Counted from the first letter of the stretch, positions 42,278 through 53,824 are shown. The stretch is DNA of 64,000 bases from Francisella orientalis FNO12 (GCF_001042525.2 NZ_CP011921.2:1674001-1738000); one strand, 5' to 3'. The notes: generated from the letters alone by a model not told the origin. Numbers and translations: made by a program.

Positions 42278-42712
42278 CTATCTCACCCTTCTAAACAAAA
42301 TAGGCACAGAACACTCGACTAATTGTAACAAAAGTAATCCAAAAATGTAAGAAAATAATTTTGGTTTGACATAAACTGCCAGCAGTATTGTAATCAATGC
42401 AACAATGCTTAATTTCATGAGTTCACTCAAATAAAAAATAACTATCTCAACCTCTGGACTAAACTGTTTTTCGATAAACAATCTAAAGAAAAACACAAAA
42501 TTAGCTAAAAACATTGTTAATGCACCAAGTGCAAATGAATTAGCATAAGCATATCCATAAACCATGAGTGTAATAACATAACCCACAAAGCCTAAAAGAA
42601 ATTGTATCAATACAAACTTCTTTTCGTCAATTCTAATATTTGCCAACATCTCTAATATTAATATAAGTAAATTTATTGAGCCTATAATATCAAAAATACT
42701 TATATTAAACAA
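42278..42712 (-). CDS. atpI: AtpI-like ATP synthase protein I
   Basis: A 144-residue protein with four or five membrane helices, placed first in the atp operon as AtpI usually is. The ALGALTMFLANFVFFFRLF stretch matches the family's characteristic glycine- and Asn-containing third helix. The sequence is only weakly conserved, so the call rests on position and topology. AtpI assists c-ring assembly. Confidence 0.75.
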   Translation of the reverse strand: MFNISIFDIIGSINLLILILEMLANIRIDEKKFVLIQFLLGFVGYVITLMVYGYAYANSFALGALTMFLANFVFFFRLFIEKQFSPEVEIVIFYLSELMKLSIVALITILLAVYVKPKLFSYIFGLLLLQLVECSVPILFRRVR

Positions 42713-42754
42713 AGAAAAGCTTTAGGCTTGATTTATATATTTCAGGAACTTAAA

Positions 42755-42760
42755 ATTATA
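42755..42760 (-). promoter_or_regulatory. Candidate -10 element of the atp operon
   Basis: The minus-strand TATAAT lies 43 bases upstream of the atpI-like start, with a poor -35 (TTTGTT at 16 bases). The same 76-base gap must also drive the divergent MFS gene at 42789. Confidence 0.35.
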
Positions 42761-42788
42761 CTCTTAAGCCAACTAAAACAAATATCGT

Positions 42789-44093
42789 ATGGAACAAAAA
42801 ATTCACAATATTCGCGGATACGCATGGATAATTATCATTCTTAGTTCTTTTTTGCTTTTTGACAAATATATAATGCAAGTATTTCCTAGTCTTATCACAG
42901 ATGATATGATGTCTAGCTTCCATACTAATGCAACTCAAACGGGAGCTTTAGGCTCTGCGTTTTTTTGGTCAATAATTATTTGTCAACTGTTTCTTGCCGG
43001 CCCAATTATAGATAAGTTTGGTTTTAGACTAATTAGTCCTATATCTATAACTATTTCTGCAATGGGAGTTATCCTATTTGTTATTGCCTGTAATCTCGGT
43101 AGCTTGAGCATGGCGTATATAGCTAGAATCATTACAGGCTGGGGTGTCTCTTTCGCTACTATCTCTTATCTTAAGGCAGTTTCAGTTTGGTTTGAGCCTC
43201 GTAAATTTGCTTTTGCTGCTAGTTTTTTAGCAACTGCTGCCATGATAGGAGCTCTTTGTGCGCAGGCTCCATTAGCATATTTGATAACATTATGCGGCGA
43301 TTGGAAGATGGCGATGCTTTTATTTGCGGTAGCCAGCTTATTGATTGGCGTACTTTATTATATAGTTGTACGCGACTTCAATCCAAAACAACCAGAAGCC
43401 AGCTCGCCAAGTAATCAGCTAAAAACTATTGATGCACTCAAAGAAGTAATTAAAAATAAAAATAACTGGCTTTTAACTTTCTATGTAGGTCTAAGTTTTA
43501 CAGCAGTAGATGCCTTTGCTGGATTCTGGGGCAATGCTTACTTTAGAGAAGCCTATCACCTATCCCATGAAGAAGCTGCTAGCATTATATCAATGATATT
43601 TATTGGCATGGCAATAGGCTCCCCAATTATAGGAAAACTATCAGAGATCCTTGATAGTCGAAAAGGAGTAATGATTTTTTTTCACATAATAGGTTCTATT
43701 GCTTTAAGCTTTGTTTTACTTATTAAAACAAGTGCTACACTCTCAGCAATATTACTTTTCATTTTTGGATTATGTCTTGGAATATATATGCTTTCATTTG
43801 CCATAGGAAATCGTATAAATCCTATAGTCATAACTGCAACAGTAGCAGCTTTTATTAATACAGGAGAACCTATATTAGGAGCGATCTTCGATCCTTTGAT
43901 CGGCTATTTCTTAGATTGGTCATGGACTGGAAAATACATAAACAAAGCCAGAGAAATTGTTTCACAACACACAAGTCCTAACGATATTAAATATTTTGAT
44001 TTAAGTTCTTACCATTTTGCATTTACAACCCTTGTAATAAGCATGATAGCATCACTAGTAGTATTATTAATGATAAAAGACAATAAAGATTAA
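42789..44093 (+). CDS. MFS transporter, Pht/Fpt-like
   Basis: A 434-residue twelve-helix major facilitator. It opens with HNIRGYAWIIIILSSFLLFDKYIMQVFPSL and has the loop-2 motif A (GPIIDKFGFR). It is strongly similar to the transporter at 46090-47388, sharing RGYAW/KGYAW, NAT, EASxIxSMxFxGxAIGSPxIGKL, [11 protein letters not shown], AAxINTGEP and FDPLIG. Francisella encodes a family of such phagosomal-transporter-like proteins (established knowledge); the substrate here is unknown. It is convergent with rluC, 7 bases away. Confidence 0.8.
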   Translation: MEQKIHNIRGYAWIIIILSSFLLFDKYIMQVFPSLITDDMMSSFHTNATQTGALGSAFFWSIIICQLFLAGPIIDKFGFRLISPISITISAMGVILFVIACNLGSLSMAYIARIITGWGVSFATISYLKAVSVWFEPRKFAFAASFLATAAMIGALCAQAPLAYLITLCGDWKMAMLLFAVASLLIGVLYYIVVRDFNPKQPEASSPSNQLKTIDALKEVIKNKNNWLLTFYVGLSFTAVDAFAGFWGNAYFREAYHLSHEEAASIISMIFIGMAIGSPIIGKLSEILDSRKGVMIFFHIIGSIALSFVLLIKTSATLSAILLFIFGLCLGIYMLSFAIGNRINPIVITATVAAFINTGEPILGAIFDPLIGYFLDWSWTGKYINKAREIVSQHTSPNDIKYFDLSSYHFAFTTLVISMIASLVVLLMIKDNKD

Positions 44094-44100
44094 AATAAAA

Positions 44101-45030
44101 CTATTTTGTTTTAACGAACTCATCAAACCTTGAGTCTAATTTTGCTTCAATAGATATAAACCTCCGCAGCTTCTTATCATAAAACTCTAATTTACCAGCA
44201 TGAAGCAATAACTTATCAACTCCTTTAGCTAGTAGTTTTTTATCATCACTCATATAACCATATTTCTTATCAGCAACAATAGGATATCCCATAGCTCTTG
44301 TATGAACTCTAATTTGATGTGTTCTACCAGTTTCTAACTTGATTTCTAGTAAGCTGTAATCGCCTATTTTTTGTACTGACAATATTCTTGTAAGAGCTCT
44401 TTTACCTTCTCGCTTATCAACTTTAACTATTCGTTGGCCATCTTTAGTTTCTGTACGACTTAATGGCAAGTCAATTGTATCTATTCTTTCATCCCAATGA
44501 CCATGAACTAAAGCATAATAAATCTTATTTACTTTACGCTCTTTGAAAATATCAAAAAAATAAACCAATGAGCTATGTTTCTTCGCTAACAGCACACAAC
44601 CTGATGTTTCTTTATCAAGTCTATGCACCAAATCCAAGCGTCTAACCTTAGGACGCAACTGTCTTAACCGTTCCACCAAACCCGAATTAACCCTAGAACC
44701 GCCATGGACAGCCATACCTGATGGTTTATCAACAACGATATAATCATCTGTCTCATATAAAATTCGTTGCTCTAAAAAATCCAAATGAGATTTAGATACT
44801 TTTATAACTTCTACACTTTCTTCTAAGCTAAAAGGCGGTACTCTAATAATATCTCTAGCACTTACACGACCGGTTTGTTTAACCCTTTTTTTATTAACCC
44901 GTAATTCACCTTTACGAATCCAGCGGTAAATTAATGATTTTGGTAAACGTGAAAACTTACTTATCAAGAAATTATCGATTCTTTGCTCTATAACATCATC
45001 AGCAACTTCAATAAATTGAACCTTATTCAT
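44101..45030 (-). CDS. rluC: RluC-type 23S rRNA pseudouridine synthase
   Basis: A 309-residue RluA-family enzyme. An N-terminal S4 RNA-binding domain (IDNFLISKFSRLPKSLIYRWIRKGELRVNKKRVKQ) precedes the catalytic domain with the catalytic Asp in HRLDKETSGCVLLAKK and the LETGRTHQIRVH motif. The S4 domain plus these motifs fit RluC, though RluD is possible. It overlaps zapE by 8 bases. Confidence 0.85.
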   Translation of the reverse strand: MNKVQFIEVADDVIEQRIDNFLISKFSRLPKSLIYRWIRKGELRVNKKRVKQTGRVSARDIIRVPPFSLEESVEVIKVSKSHLDFLEQRILYETDDYIVVDKPSGMAVHGGSRVNSGLVERLRQLRPKVRRLDLVHRLDKETSGCVLLAKKHSSLVYFFDIFKERKVNKIYYALVHGHWDERIDTIDLPLSRTETKDGQRIVKVDKREGKRALTRILSVQKIGDYSLLEIKLETGRTHQIRVHTRAMGYPIVADKKYGYMSDDKKLLAKGVDKLLLHAGKLEFYDKKLRRFISIEAKLDSRFDEFVKTK

Positions 45031-46090
45031 CTAAAACACCAAAATTAGTATTCTGCATATCATTAAGCCGACTAATTGTTCGCTGAAATTCAAATCTCAG
45101 ACGTTCACCTTCATATAATTCTGTAAAATCATTATTAGCCAAAATTACGACTTTCTTATTTTGATCATAAAACTCATCTATTAGAGCAATAAATCTTCTT
45201 GCCATATCTTCATTATATTGATCAAACCCTGTCAGATTGTATATAAAAAATTGTTCATACTTACTACAAATATCAATATAGTCATAAGAACTACGTCCAT
45301 TACCACAAATGACTCTAAAATCAAAACATATGTCTTTATAGCTTACAAGCATAGCAAAAATCTTTCTACCCAAAACTTCTATATTAGTATCTTTGTCAAA
45401 GTACGGATTTCTAAGAAAAAATTTATCAAAAAAATTTTTACGGTTCTGCTCATTATATGGATAAATATAATTTAAGTATTCATTTGACAAACGGAATCTA
45501 TAATCAACCCCAGAATCTAGATTTAAAACATGCACGTTTTTTATTAAAACATCAATAGCTGGTAAAAACAACTCTCTCTGCAAACCTCTCTTATACAAAT
45601 TTTCTGGCTCAATATTTGAAGTTGCTACAAGAGTTACACCAAGCTTAAACAACTCCGTAAAAACATTTCCTAAAATCATAGCGTCAGCTATATCTTCGAC
45701 AAAAAACTCATCAAAACAAATAACTCGCATATTTTTTGCCATATCATAAGCGACTTTTGATATGGGATTCTTATAACCTTGATACTTCCTTAGTTCAGAA
45801 TGAATACCTTTCATGAAGTGTGAAAAATGCTGTCTTCTTTTTTGTTCTATCGGCAGATTATTATAGAAAATATCCATAATGAAAGTCTTTCCTCTACCAA
45901 CCCCCCCCCACATATACAATCCCTTTACAGATGGATATAGTGATCTTTTAAGAAAACCAAATTTTGTTTTTTTATTTACTAATATCTGATCTATTATTTC
46001 TTGCAAACTCCTGATGGCTTCAAGCTGCAAAGAATCAACCTTTAAATCAAGCTCGCGAACCTTTTGGAGATAAATATCATCTAAATTCAT
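45023..46090 (-). CDS. zapE: ZapE/AFG1-like ATPase with a G9 tract at the P-loop
   Basis: A 355-residue AFG1-type P-loop ATPase. The Walker A motif MWGGVGRGKTFIMDIFY lies at about residues 61-77, Walker B includes VICFDEFFVEDIADAMIL, and the ATSNIEPENLY sensor follows. The codons for WGG contain nine consecutive G (45901-45909 on plus as C), exceptional in so AT-rich a gene. E. coli ZapE is a cell-division ATPase that acts at the Z ring under low oxygen. It overlaps rluC downstream by 8 bases and the MFS gene upstream by 1 base. Confidence 0.9.
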   Translation of the reverse strand: MNLDDIYLQKVRELDLKVDSLQLEAIRSLQEIIDQILVNKKTKFGFLKRSLYPSVKGLYMWGGVGRGKTFIMDIFYNNLPIEQKRRQHFSHFMKGIHSELRKYQGYKNPISKVAYDMAKNMRVICFDEFFVEDIADAMILGNVFTELFKLGVTLVATSNIEPENLYKRGLQRELFLPAIDVLIKNVHVLNLDSGVDYRFRLSNEYLNYIYPYNEQNRKNFFDKFFLRNPYFDKDTNIEVLGRKIFAMLVSYKDICFDFRVICGNGRSSYDYIDICSKYEQFFIYNLTGFDQYNEDMARRFIALIDEFYDQNKKVVILANNDFTELYEGERLRFEFQRTISRLNDMQNTNFGVLDE

Positions 46091-47388
46091 TATTCGACTT
46101 CTTTATCTTTAACTAAAACAAGTAGAAAAAAGGATACAATCATACTAAACACTAAAATCAAGAAAGCATTATGATAAGCGCTTATGTGAAAATATCTATG
46201 AGCTCCTTCTGCAGCTACATTCGTAATTTGATTATGAACATCTATATATTGACCAGTCCATGTTAGATCAAGCAAATGCCCTATTAAAGGATCAAATAAT
46301 GCCCCAAGCAATGGTTCACCAGTATTAATCAGCGCAGCTACAGTAGCAGCTACAACTATTGGATTTATACGATTACCTATCGCAAAAGCAAGCATGTATA
46401 CTCCCAAACAGAATCCAAATACAAACAATAAAGCTCCTGAAATTCCGGGCGTAAGCTTAAATTGTAAAACCAAAGCCAAACAGATTGTAGCAATTATATG
46501 AAAAATTATCATAATTTTAACTCTATTATCAAATTTTTCAGATAATTTACCTATTACTGGTGAGCCTATGGCAAGTCCAAGAAACATCATTGATACAATA
46601 AACGAAGCTTCTTTTGCTGGAATACCATACAATTCTCTGAAATAGCTATTACCCCAAATACCTCCAAAAACATCTATCGTTGTAAAGGTTAGTCCTGTAT
46701 ATAAAGTAAGATACCAATTGTTCCTGTTCATAAGTACCTTTTTTATACCTGCAAGAGTACCGGTATTTCCTTTTGAATCATTTGCAAATGATGCTTCGGG
46801 ATTATAATCTCTTACTAAAGCTAAATATAATAAAGCCATAATTATACTAAAACAAGCATAACCAATTAATGCTCTATGCCATGACCCTGTAATTTCAATA
46901 AGATACACAAGTGGAACTTGTCCAAGTAAAGCTCCCATCATCGCAGCAGTCATTAAAAAACTACAAACAAAAGCAAATTTACGTCGATCAAACCAAACTG
47001 CAGCAGCTTTAATATAACCAACCGTAGCAAATGAAGCACCTATTCCAATAATCAATCGAGAAACACAACCAAGCGCAAAACTATGAATATCAGCTGAAAG
47101 GACAAATAGTATCAATCCTATTGCAGAGAGAATTAGTGAAAAAAAACTGACCTTTCTAAATCCTAGCTTATCTATAATTGGCCCAGCTACAAAAAACTGA
47201 CAAAACACTACTGACCATAAAAATAATGATACCATCGCGCTCATTTCAGTAGCGTTTATCGAAAAACTAGTCATCAATTCATTTGCTATCAGACTAGGAG
47301 ACACATTCATTATATATTTATCAATAAGTAAAAATGAGCTCAGACCTACAACTATCCAAGCATAACCTTTTATATTGTGTAACTTCAT
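46090..47388 (-). CDS. MFS transporter, Pht/Fpt-like paralogue
   Basis: A 432-residue twelve-helix facilitator, clear paralogue of the gene at 42789-44093, with [11 protein letters not shown] at loop 2, a mid-protein [19 protein letters not shown] and [12 protein letters not shown] late. It overlaps hisS by 4 bases (ATGA arrangement) and is followed directly by zapE, so it is embedded in the translation-factor operon. The substrate is unknown. Confidence 0.82.
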   Translation of the reverse strand: MKLHNIKGYAWIVVGLSSFLLIDKYIMNVSPSLIANELMTSFSINATEMSAMVSLFLWSVVFCQFFVAGPIIDKLGFRKVSFFSLILSAIGLILFVLSADIHSFALGCVSRLIIGIGASFATVGYIKAAAVWFDRRKFAFVCSFLMTAAMMGALLGQVPLVYLIEITGSWHRALIGYACFSIIMALLYLALVRDYNPEASFANDSKGNTGTLAGIKKVLMNRNNWYLTLYTGLTFTTIDVFGGIWGNSYFRELYGIPAKEASFIVSMMFLGLAIGSPVIGKLSEKFDNRVKIMIIFHIIATICLALVLQFKLTPGISGALLFVFGFCLGVYMLAFAIGNRINPIVVAATVAALINTGEPLLGALFDPLIGHLLDLTWTGQYIDVHNQITNVAAEGAHRYFHISAYHNAFLILVFSMIVSFFLLVLVKDKEVE

Positions 47389-48659
47389 ATAGCTATTTTT
47401 TCTAGAAAATTTATTAATTCATTCAAAGGAATTTGCTCTTGTTGCTTATCTTGTTGTAAATATTTTACACCAACAGTCTGCTGCAATAATTCATCTTGAC
47501 CGATTATTACAGCAATTTTAGCACCTGATTTATCTGCCTTTTTAAACTGTGATTTAAAGCTACCCAATTTCAAATCCATATCTATTTTTAATGCTGGCAA
47601 ATCTTGACGAATATTCTCGACTACTAGTAACGATCTATGCAGATGATTATTATCTAATACGAAAAAAACATCTATTTTATTATCTTCAACTGGGAGTTTA
47701 CCCTCATTCTCAAGTAAAAGTAATAGGCGTTCTAAGCCAATAGCAAAACCAATAGCACCTGATTTTTGACCACCTAAGTTTTCTATTAAATTATCATAAC
47801 GACCACCGGCACATACTGCTGCTTGAGCTCCTAACCGATCAGTGATCCACTCAAAAACTAATCCACTATAATAATCTAAACCTCTAACCAATTTTTGATT
47901 AACTCGATAGTTAACTCCTAAGTTATCAAGATACTCACATGTCTGCTCAAATCTCACCAATGAATCTTCATCAATAAAATCAATAAGCTTAGGCGCATTA
48001 ATCAATATTTGCTGAGTTTGTTCATTCTTAGAATCAAGTATTCTCAGAGGATTTTTGTCCAATCTTTTGATTGAATCTTCATCAAGCTGCGTATGATATG
48101 GTTTTAAATACTCTAACAATGCTTTTGTGTATTCTTGTCTATTAGAACTCGATCCAAGACTATTTAACTCTAGTGTTATACATTTAGAAATACCCAGTTC
48201 TCTAAATAAGTTCCGGCCAATAGTAAGAATTTCTAAGTCTATCGCAACACTATCATAGCCATAAGCTTCAACACCAAGTTGGTAAAACTGTCTATACCTA
48301 CCTTTTTGAGGTCTCTCATAGCGAAACATAGGACCAGAATACCAAAGTTTTTGTGTTTGTCCCCTATTAGCCAAACTATTTTCGATTACCATACGCACAC
48401 AACTAGCCGTTCCTTCAGGTCTTAGCGTTAGACTTTCTCCACTTCTATCTACAAAATCATAGGTTTCTTTAGAAACTATATCCGATGTTTCTCCTACACT
48501 TCTATGAAATAGTTCACTTTTTTCTAAGACGGGCAGCCTTACCTCATCATAATTATATTTATCTAGAATTGATTTTATTTTTGACTCTAAAAACTGCCAC
48601 TTGTAACTTTCTTGAGGAAGAATATCATTAAAACCGCGAATAATAGTAAGTTTGCTCAT
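47385..48659 (-). CDS. hisS: Histidyl-tRNA synthetase
   Basis: A 424-residue class II synthetase. Motif 2 ([19 protein letters not shown]), the histidine-binding RGLDYYSG region and motif 3 ([13 protein letters not shown]) are intact, with LRPEGTAS upstream. It charges tRNA-His. It ends in a 4-base overlap with the MFS gene and begins 7 bases after rbfA. Confidence 0.96.
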   Translation of the reverse strand: MSKLTIIRGFNDILPQESYKWQFLESKIKSILDKYNYDEVRLPVLEKSELFHRSVGETSDIVSKETYDFVDRSGESLTLRPEGTASCVRMVIENSLANRGQTQKLWYSGPMFRYERPQKGRYRQFYQLGVEAYGYDSVAIDLEILTIGRNLFRELGISKCITLELNSLGSSSNRQEYTKALLEYLKPYHTQLDEDSIKRLDKNPLRILDSKNEQTQQILINAPKLIDFIDEDSLVRFEQTCEYLDNLGVNYRVNQKLVRGLDYYSGLVFEWITDRLGAQAAVCAGGRYDNLIENLGGQKSGAIGFAIGLERLLLLLENEGKLPVEDNKIDVFFVLDNNHLHRSLLVVENIRQDLPALKIDMDLKLGSFKSQFKKADKSGAKIAVIIGQDELLQQTVGVKYLQQDKQQEQIPLNELINFLEKIAI

Positions 48660-48666
48660 AAGCCAC

Positions 48667-49098
48667 CTACCTTAATTTTTCAACTTTTGTTTCTTTATCA
48701 ATATCTTTATAGTTTTCTTGTAACAACTTATCATCTTGCTTGATTATTTTAGAATCAGCTTCTAGAGCCTGCTGGATTTTCCCTTCCATTTCTATCCCAT
48801 AATCAAGAGACTTATCATAAATAAACTTAAGATTTGGAACTATTCTAAGATTTAGCGATTTAGCTATAGATGATCTAAAAAAACCTTTTGATTTTTCAAA
48901 GGCTTTGGCAATACTTTGAGCCTCTTGAATATCCAAACAAGTATAATACACTTTTGCATAAGATAGATCTTTAGAAAGCTCAATCTCGGTAATAGTTGCC
49001 GTAGCAAGCTTAGTATCTTTTATTTTTGTACGCAGTAGCAAAGATATCACCTTTTGAAGCTCACTTGCTACTCGCTGCACTCTACCTTCTGCTGCCAT
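48667..49098 (-). CDS. rbfA: Ribosome-binding factor A
   Basis: A 143-residue KH-type ribosome maturation factor with [20 protein letters not shown] at the N-terminus, [11 protein letters not shown] in the middle, and [19 protein letters not shown] near the end. It assists 30S maturation and cold adaptation. The Glu/Lys-rich tail is longer than in E. coli. It starts 2 bases after infB. Confidence 0.92.
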   Translation of the reverse strand: MAAEGRVQRVASELQKVISLLLRTKIKDTKLATATITEIELSKDLSYAKVYYTCLDIQEAQSIAKAFEKSKGFFRSSIAKSLNLRIVPNLKFIYDKSLDYGIEMEGKIQQALEADSKIIKQDDKLLQENYKDIDKETKVEKLR

Positions 49099-49100
49099 AA

Positions 49101-51635
49101 TTATAGCTCCTTAGCAACTTCAATAACTTCAAATACTTCTATTTGGTCACCTTCACGCACATCATTATAGTTTTTGACACCTATACCGCATTCCATACCT
49201 TTTTTGACTTCACTTGCGTCATCTTTAAATCTCTTTAAGGACTCAAGTGTGCCTTCATATATTACAACGTTATTACGCAATATACGAATTGGATTTGTAC
49301 GCTTAACAGTACCTTCTATAACCATACAGCCTGCAATCGATCCAAATTTAGAAGATCTATACACTTCTCTAACTTCGGCTATACCGATAATCTGCTCCTT
49401 CATATCTGGAGACAATAAGCCTGTCATCGCTTTCTTAACATCATCAATTAGATCATAAATAATGTTATAGTAGCGAAGCTCTACACCATCGCCTTCAGCT
49501 AGTTTCTTCGCTGCACTATCTGCCCTAACATTAAAACCAATAATTACAGCAGTTGATGCAACAGCTAATGTTACATCAGAAGACGCAATAGCTCCTATAC
49601 CACTTGCAATTATGTCAACCTTAACCTCATCAGTAGAAAGTTTAAGTAATGACTCTCTAATAGCTTCAACTGAACCCTGTACATCACCTTTAAGGATAAT
49701 TTTAAGAGTTTGTTGCTCACCTTCTTTGCCCATGTTGCTAAACATATTAGAAAGTTTAAGAGACTGCTCTTGAGCTATTTTAGCTTCTTTTTGTCTTTGA
49801 GATCTTTGAGCTGCTAACTCTTTAGCTTTTTTCTCATTCTCAATAACAACCATATCATCACCAGCTGCTGGAACACCTGATAAACCTAGTATTTCAACTG
49901 GAGTTGCCGGCCCTGCTGACTTGATCTGTTTGCCTAGATCATCATGCATAGCTCTGACTCTACCATACTCAGTACCACACAAGATATTATCACCTTGTTT
50001 AAGACTACCATTCTGAACTAGTACTGTTGCAACTGGACCACGTCCTTTTTCTAGACGAGACTCAATAACAACACCTTCAGCTAAACCTTCAGCAAATGCT
50101 TCTAATTCTAGAACTTCAGATTGTAATAACACAGCATCTAATAACTCTGCAATGCCTTCACCAGTTTTAGCAGAAACATTTGCAAACATAACATCTCCAC
50201 CCCAAGATTCTGGAATAACGTTACGTTGCGCTAACTCACCGACAACCTTATCAGGATCAGCATCTGGCTTATCAATTTTGTTAACAGCAACAACGATTGG
50301 AACACCTGCTGCTTTAGCATGCTGAATAGCTTCTTTAGTCTGAGGCATAACCCCATCATCTGCTGCAACCACAAGGATTACGATATCTGTACTCTTAGCT
50401 CCGCGAGCGCGCATTGATGTGAAAGCTTCATGACCAGGAGTATCTAAAAAAGTAATAGCTCCTTTACTTGTTTTAACAGAGTATGCACCGATATGCTGTG
50501 TTATACCACCAGCTTCTCCTGCTACAACCCTTGCTTTACGTATATAGTCTAATAGAGAGGTTTTACCATGATCTACGTGACCCATAATAGTTACAACAGG
50601 CGCACGAGATATTTTCTTATGTAAACTTCTATCAACAGTAGTCACTGCTTCTTCAAGAGCATTTTCATTATGTAATGTATATTTATGCCCCATTTCCTCA
50701 ACAATCAAAACCGCAGTATCTTGATCTAATGATTGGTTAATTGTAGCCATTACACCCATATTAAACAATACTTTAGCGATCTCAGCGCCTTTGACTGCCA
50801 TTCTATTAGCCAAATCACTAACTGTAATGCCTTCACGTATTTCAACTGTTTTAACAGCACTTTCGACAGGCATTGTAAACTCTTGTTTTTTAACCTTAGG
50901 TGCTTTTAACTTACCTTTCTTACTACCAAACTCATCAAATGATTCTAAATCACCCGCAAGTTGTGATAGTTGTCTTGGATTAGCTTTTTTGAAGCCTTTA
51001 CCACTAGCCTTTTTAGCTTTAGACTTCTTCTCTTCTTCTTCTCTTTTATACTTGGTATTAGTATTGTTACTACTTTCAGTAAAGACTTTCTTCGGAGATT
51101 TTTTCTTATTATTTTTAGATTCTGTAGATTTATCTTCAGATAACTTTTCTTCATCCTGAGAGTTATTCTCTTGAACTTTGACTTCAGGCATAGCGGTTAT
51201 CTTAAAACCATTATCTTTTATAACTGGTTTAGTAACCGGCTGTTCTTGCTGAGGTTGTATAAAACTAACAGACTCTCTCTCTACACTTTCAATAACCTTA
51301 TTATCTTTGGGATCAAGTGCTACTTGTGGTTTTTCAACAATAGACTCGTCTACTTTAGCCGGAGATTGTTCTTCTACTTTTTTTGCAACTCGTCTTTTTT
51401 TCTTGACCGAAACATTTATCTTATGCTTACCATCAAGTTTAAGAGAAGTTACTTTCTTTCTAGTAACAGTATTTTTAGCACTATTAATCTTATCTAAAAG
51501 AGTTTTCATTTCTTCCGGAGTCAAAGTATCTTTTTCACTACTTTTTTCTATACCAAAAGATTTAAGTTGCTTCAGTAACGCACTTACTTCTTTATTTGTT
51601 TGTTGTGCCAATTGGCCAACTGTAATCTCTGCCAT
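49101..51635 (-). CDS. infB: Translation initiation factor IF-2
   Basis: An 844-residue IF-2. An IF2-N domain ([19 protein letters not shown]) at residues 5-23 is followed by a long charged linker and the second IF2-N ([14 protein letters not shown]). The G domain begins near residue 347 with [24 protein letters not shown] and NKIDKPDAD. Domains II-IV follow, ending in [24 protein letters not shown]. It positions initiator tRNA on the 30S subunit. It is 35 bases after nusA. Confidence 0.97.
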   Translation of the reverse strand: MAEITVGQLAQQTNKEVSALLKQLKSFGIEKSSEKDTLTPEEMKTLLDKINSAKNTVTRKKVTSLKLDGKHKINVSVKKKRRVAKKVEEQSPAKVDESIVEKPQVALDPKDNKVIESVERESVSFIQPQQEQPVTKPVIKDNGFKITAMPEVKVQENNSQDEEKLSEDKSTESKNNKKKSPKKVFTESSNNTNTKYKREEEEKKSKAKKASGKGFKKANPRQLSQLAGDLESFDEFGSKKGKLKAPKVKKQEFTMPVESAVKTVEIREGITVSDLANRMAVKGAEIAKVLFNMGVMATINQSLDQDTAVLIVEEMGHKYTLHNENALEEAVTTVDRSLHKKISRAPVVTIMGHVDHGKTSLLDYIRKARVVAGEAGGITQHIGAYSVKTSKGAITFLDTPGHEAFTSMRARGAKSTDIVILVVAADDGVMPQTKEAIQHAKAAGVPIVVAVNKIDKPDADPDKVVGELAQRNVIPESWGGDVMFANVSAKTGEGIAELLDAVLLQSEVLELEAFAEGLAEGVVIESRLEKGRGPVATVLVQNGSLKQGDNILCGTEYGRVRAMHDDLGKQIKSAGPATPVEILGLSGVPAAGDDMVVIENEKKAKELAAQRSQRQKEAKIAQEQSLKLSNMFSNMGKEGEQQTLKIILKGDVQGSVEAIRESLLKLSTDEVKVDIIASGIGAIASSDVTLAVASTAVIIGFNVRADSAAKKLAEGDGVELRYYNIIYDLIDDVKKAMTGLLSPDMKEQIIGIAEVREVYRSSKFGSIAGCMVIEGTVKRTNPIRILRNNVVIYEGTLESLKRFKDDASEVKKGMECGIGVKNYNDVREGDQIEVFEVIEVAKEL

Positions 51636-51670
51636 TTCCCTCTCCTTTGTACTATTTTGATTCGTACTTC

Positions 51671-53140
51671 CTATTCAAACCAAGGGGCTCTTGCTTGCAT
51701 TATCAAATCTGTTGCTTGTTTTTCATCAATAGCAACAATGTCAAGCAATTCATCCACAGATAGCTCTGCCAGATTTTCCATTGTCACTATATTATTTTGA
51801 GCAAGTTTATCTGCTAACTCTTGAGTCATACCTTGCATATTAAGTAAATCTTCAGCTGGCTTCTTACCACCTAATGCTTGAGACAAAATCACTGCTTTTG
51901 CTCTTTCTTGAAGCTCATCTACAATCTCTTCATCAAAGCCTTCGATTTCCAAAAGCTCATCTCTATCTAGATATGCTAAATCTTCTAGTGTTTCAATACC
52001 CTCTTCTATTAGAACCAAAGCAAAATCATGATCAATATCTATCGCTTCAACAAATTTTTCAACTATAGACATTTGTTTTTCTTCTTGCTCAGTATTAGAT
52101 AAAACATTTATCTTCCAACCGATTAAAGCTCTTGCTAATCTGACATTAACTCCGTTCTTACCTATGGCTTTTGATAAACTTTCTTGCTTAACAACTATAT
52201 CCATTGAATTAGTTTCTTCATCAACATTTACTTCTAATATATCCTCAGAATCAACTGGTGATAAAGAGTTGATCGCATATTGAACCATATCTTCATCCCA
52301 TAGAATAACATCGACTTTCTCACCATTTAGCTCGCTCATAATAGAATGAATTCTTGACCCTCTAACACCCACACAAGCACCACATGGATCTATCCTCTGA
52401 TCATTGCTCTTGACAGTAACTTTTGATCTAAAACCAGGCTCACGAACAACACTCACAACATTTATAAGCTCCTCTTCAACTTCAGGGACTTCTAATTTAA
52501 ATAAAGCTTTAAGCATCATATTACTAGCGCGACTAAGCATAACTGTATTTGGTTTATCGAACTCATCAACCTCAACACTCTCAACACATGATCTAATCTT
52601 ATCGCCAACGCGAAATCTCTCTCTAGAAATCAAATCTTTCTTTGGTAGAATACCTTCAGCATTATTACCAAGATCAATAACCAAAATCTCGTAAGTCGCT
52701 CTTTTTACCTCTCCGTAAACAATATCTCCAATCTTACCTTGATAAAATCTAGCCGTCTTTTCTCTCTCAAAGTTTTTAATCTTCTTCATTAAGATCTGTT
52801 TTGCCATAGTAGCAGCAATGCGGCCATACTCTTTAACTTCTACAGATTCACGAATCACATCACCAGCCTTCACATCGTAGCCTTTTTCTTGAGCAACATC
52901 TTCGTAAAGCTCTTTCGAATAATCGATCAAATCTTCATCTTCTGACACAATATGCCAAACTCTATCTGCTTTAAAGTCGCCTATAACCCTATCGATTTTG
53001 ACTTCGATATTCATGTGCTCGTCAAGCTCTTTTTTAGTTATAATAGCTAACGCCTCTTCCATAGCTTCGAACAAAAGGTCTTTTGAAATATCTTTCTCGT
53101 TTGCTACAGTTTCTAATACTAACAATAATTCTTTGCTCAT
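51671..53140 (-). CDS. nusA: Transcription elongation factor NusA
   Basis: A 489-residue NusA. It has an N-terminal RNA polymerase-binding domain, an S1 domain ([30 protein letters not shown], about 135-165) and KH domains with [21 protein letters not shown] and [12 protein letters not shown]. Two C-terminal acidic helix-hairpin-helix repeats follow ([21 protein letters not shown] and [14 protein letters not shown]). It is 18 bases after rimP and 35 bases upstream of infB. Confidence 0.97.
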   Translation of the reverse strand: MSKELLLVLETVANEKDISKDLLFEAMEEALAIITKKELDEHMNIEVKIDRVIGDFKADRVWHIVSEDEDLIDYSKELYEDVAQEKGYDVKAGDVIRESVEVKEYGRIAATMAKQILMKKIKNFEREKTARFYQGKIGDIVYGEVKRATYEILVIDLGNNAEGILPKKDLISRERFRVGDKIRSCVESVEVDEFDKPNTVMLSRASNMMLKALFKLEVPEVEEELINVVSVVREPGFRSKVTVKSNDQRIDPCGACVGVRGSRIHSIMSELNGEKVDVILWDEDMVQYAINSLSPVDSEDILEVNVDEETNSMDIVVKQESLSKAIGKNGVNVRLARALIGWKINVLSNTEQEEKQMSIVEKFVEAIDIDHDFALVLIEEGIETLEDLAYLDRDELLEIEGFDEEIVDELQERAKAVILSQALGGKKPAEDLLNMQGMTQELADKLAQNNIVTMENLAELSVDELLDIVAIDEKQATDLIMQARAPWFE

Positions 53141-53158
53141 ACCTAATAATCCCTCTAT

Positions 53159-53611
53159 CTAACTAAAATCTGGCGAAACTCTAAATTTCTTAAGCTCATC
53201 AAAATCAAAACTGACTTCTCTGCCATCATCAAGCTTTAGAATAACGTTATTGCCTTCAACTCTCTCGAGCACACCTTTAAATTTTGTTTGAGACTCAACT
53301 GGAGTTATGGTAACTGCCTTAACATTAAATCCTACCAAAGCTTGCGCCTGAACAATATTAAAAATTTGGCGATTCATCCCTGGAGAAGACACTTCTAGAA
53401 CATACTTATCTGAGATAAGATCTTCCACATCAAAAATTGCACTCACCTCTTTACTTACAACCTGACAATCATCAACCGAAACACCATTCTCATGGTCAAT
53501 AAAAATACGTATAGTAAGCTTGGCAGCACCCACGACCTCTATTCCCCATAAAATATAGCCTACATCAGCTGTAATGGGTTCTACTATTTCATACAAATCA
53601 TCTAGTAACAT
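53159..53611 (-). CDS. rimP: Ribosome maturation factor RimP
   Basis: A 150-residue RimP. The N-terminal domain has LWGIEVVGAAKLTIRIFIDHENGVSVDDCQ, then SSPGMNRQIF, with a C-terminal SH3-like barrel. I chose ATG 53611 with AGGGG 5 bases upstream; GTG 53617 is an alternative. It supports 30S maturation. It lies at the head of rimP-nusA-infB-rbfA, downstream of the initiator tRNA and its terminator. Confidence 0.93.
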   Translation of the reverse strand: MLLDDLYEIVEPITADVGYILWGIEVVGAAKLTIRIFIDHENGVSVDDCQVVSKEVSAIFDVEDLISDKYVLEVSSPGMNRQIFNIVQAQALVGFNVKAVTITPVESQTKFKGVLERVEGNNVILKLDDGREVSFDFDELKKFRVSPDFS

Positions 53612-53647
53612 TTTCACCCCTTAGATTTTGCATACCCTCTAGATAGC

Positions 53648-53670
53648 AAAAAGGCCCTTGAAGGGCCTTT
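53648..53670 (-). terminator. Terminator between the initiator tRNA and rimP
   Basis: AAAGGCCC and GGGCCTTT form a perfect 8-bp stem (up to 10 bp) with a 5-base loop. On minus it is followed by further T residues. It can end the tRNA transcript before rimP or act as an attenuator for the downstream operon. Confidence 0.8.
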
Positions 53671-53686
53671 ATAAAATAAAAACTTT

Positions 53687-53763
<77 letters not shown>

Positions 53764-53776
53764 TCTATGACAATAT

Positions 53777-53804
53777 ATAATAACAACATTTTAACAGATG
53801 TCAA
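53777..53804 (-). promoter_or_regulatory. Strong promoter of the initiator tRNA
   Basis: A perfect -35 TTGACA (53799-53804) and a -10 TATTAT (53777-53782) on minus are spaced by 16 bases. The expected transcription start is 5-8 bases before the mature tRNA 5' end at 53763. The sequence lies between hemE and metY. Confidence 0.7.
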
Positions 53805-53824
53805 GCTTTATGACAGTTTGTTTT

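Noticed and set aside
45901-45909. Poly-C tract as a sequencing artefact
   Set aside because: The ZapE frame stays open across it with exactly nine bases, giving the conserved P-loop. An error would break the frame, so the length is credible, though not proven.
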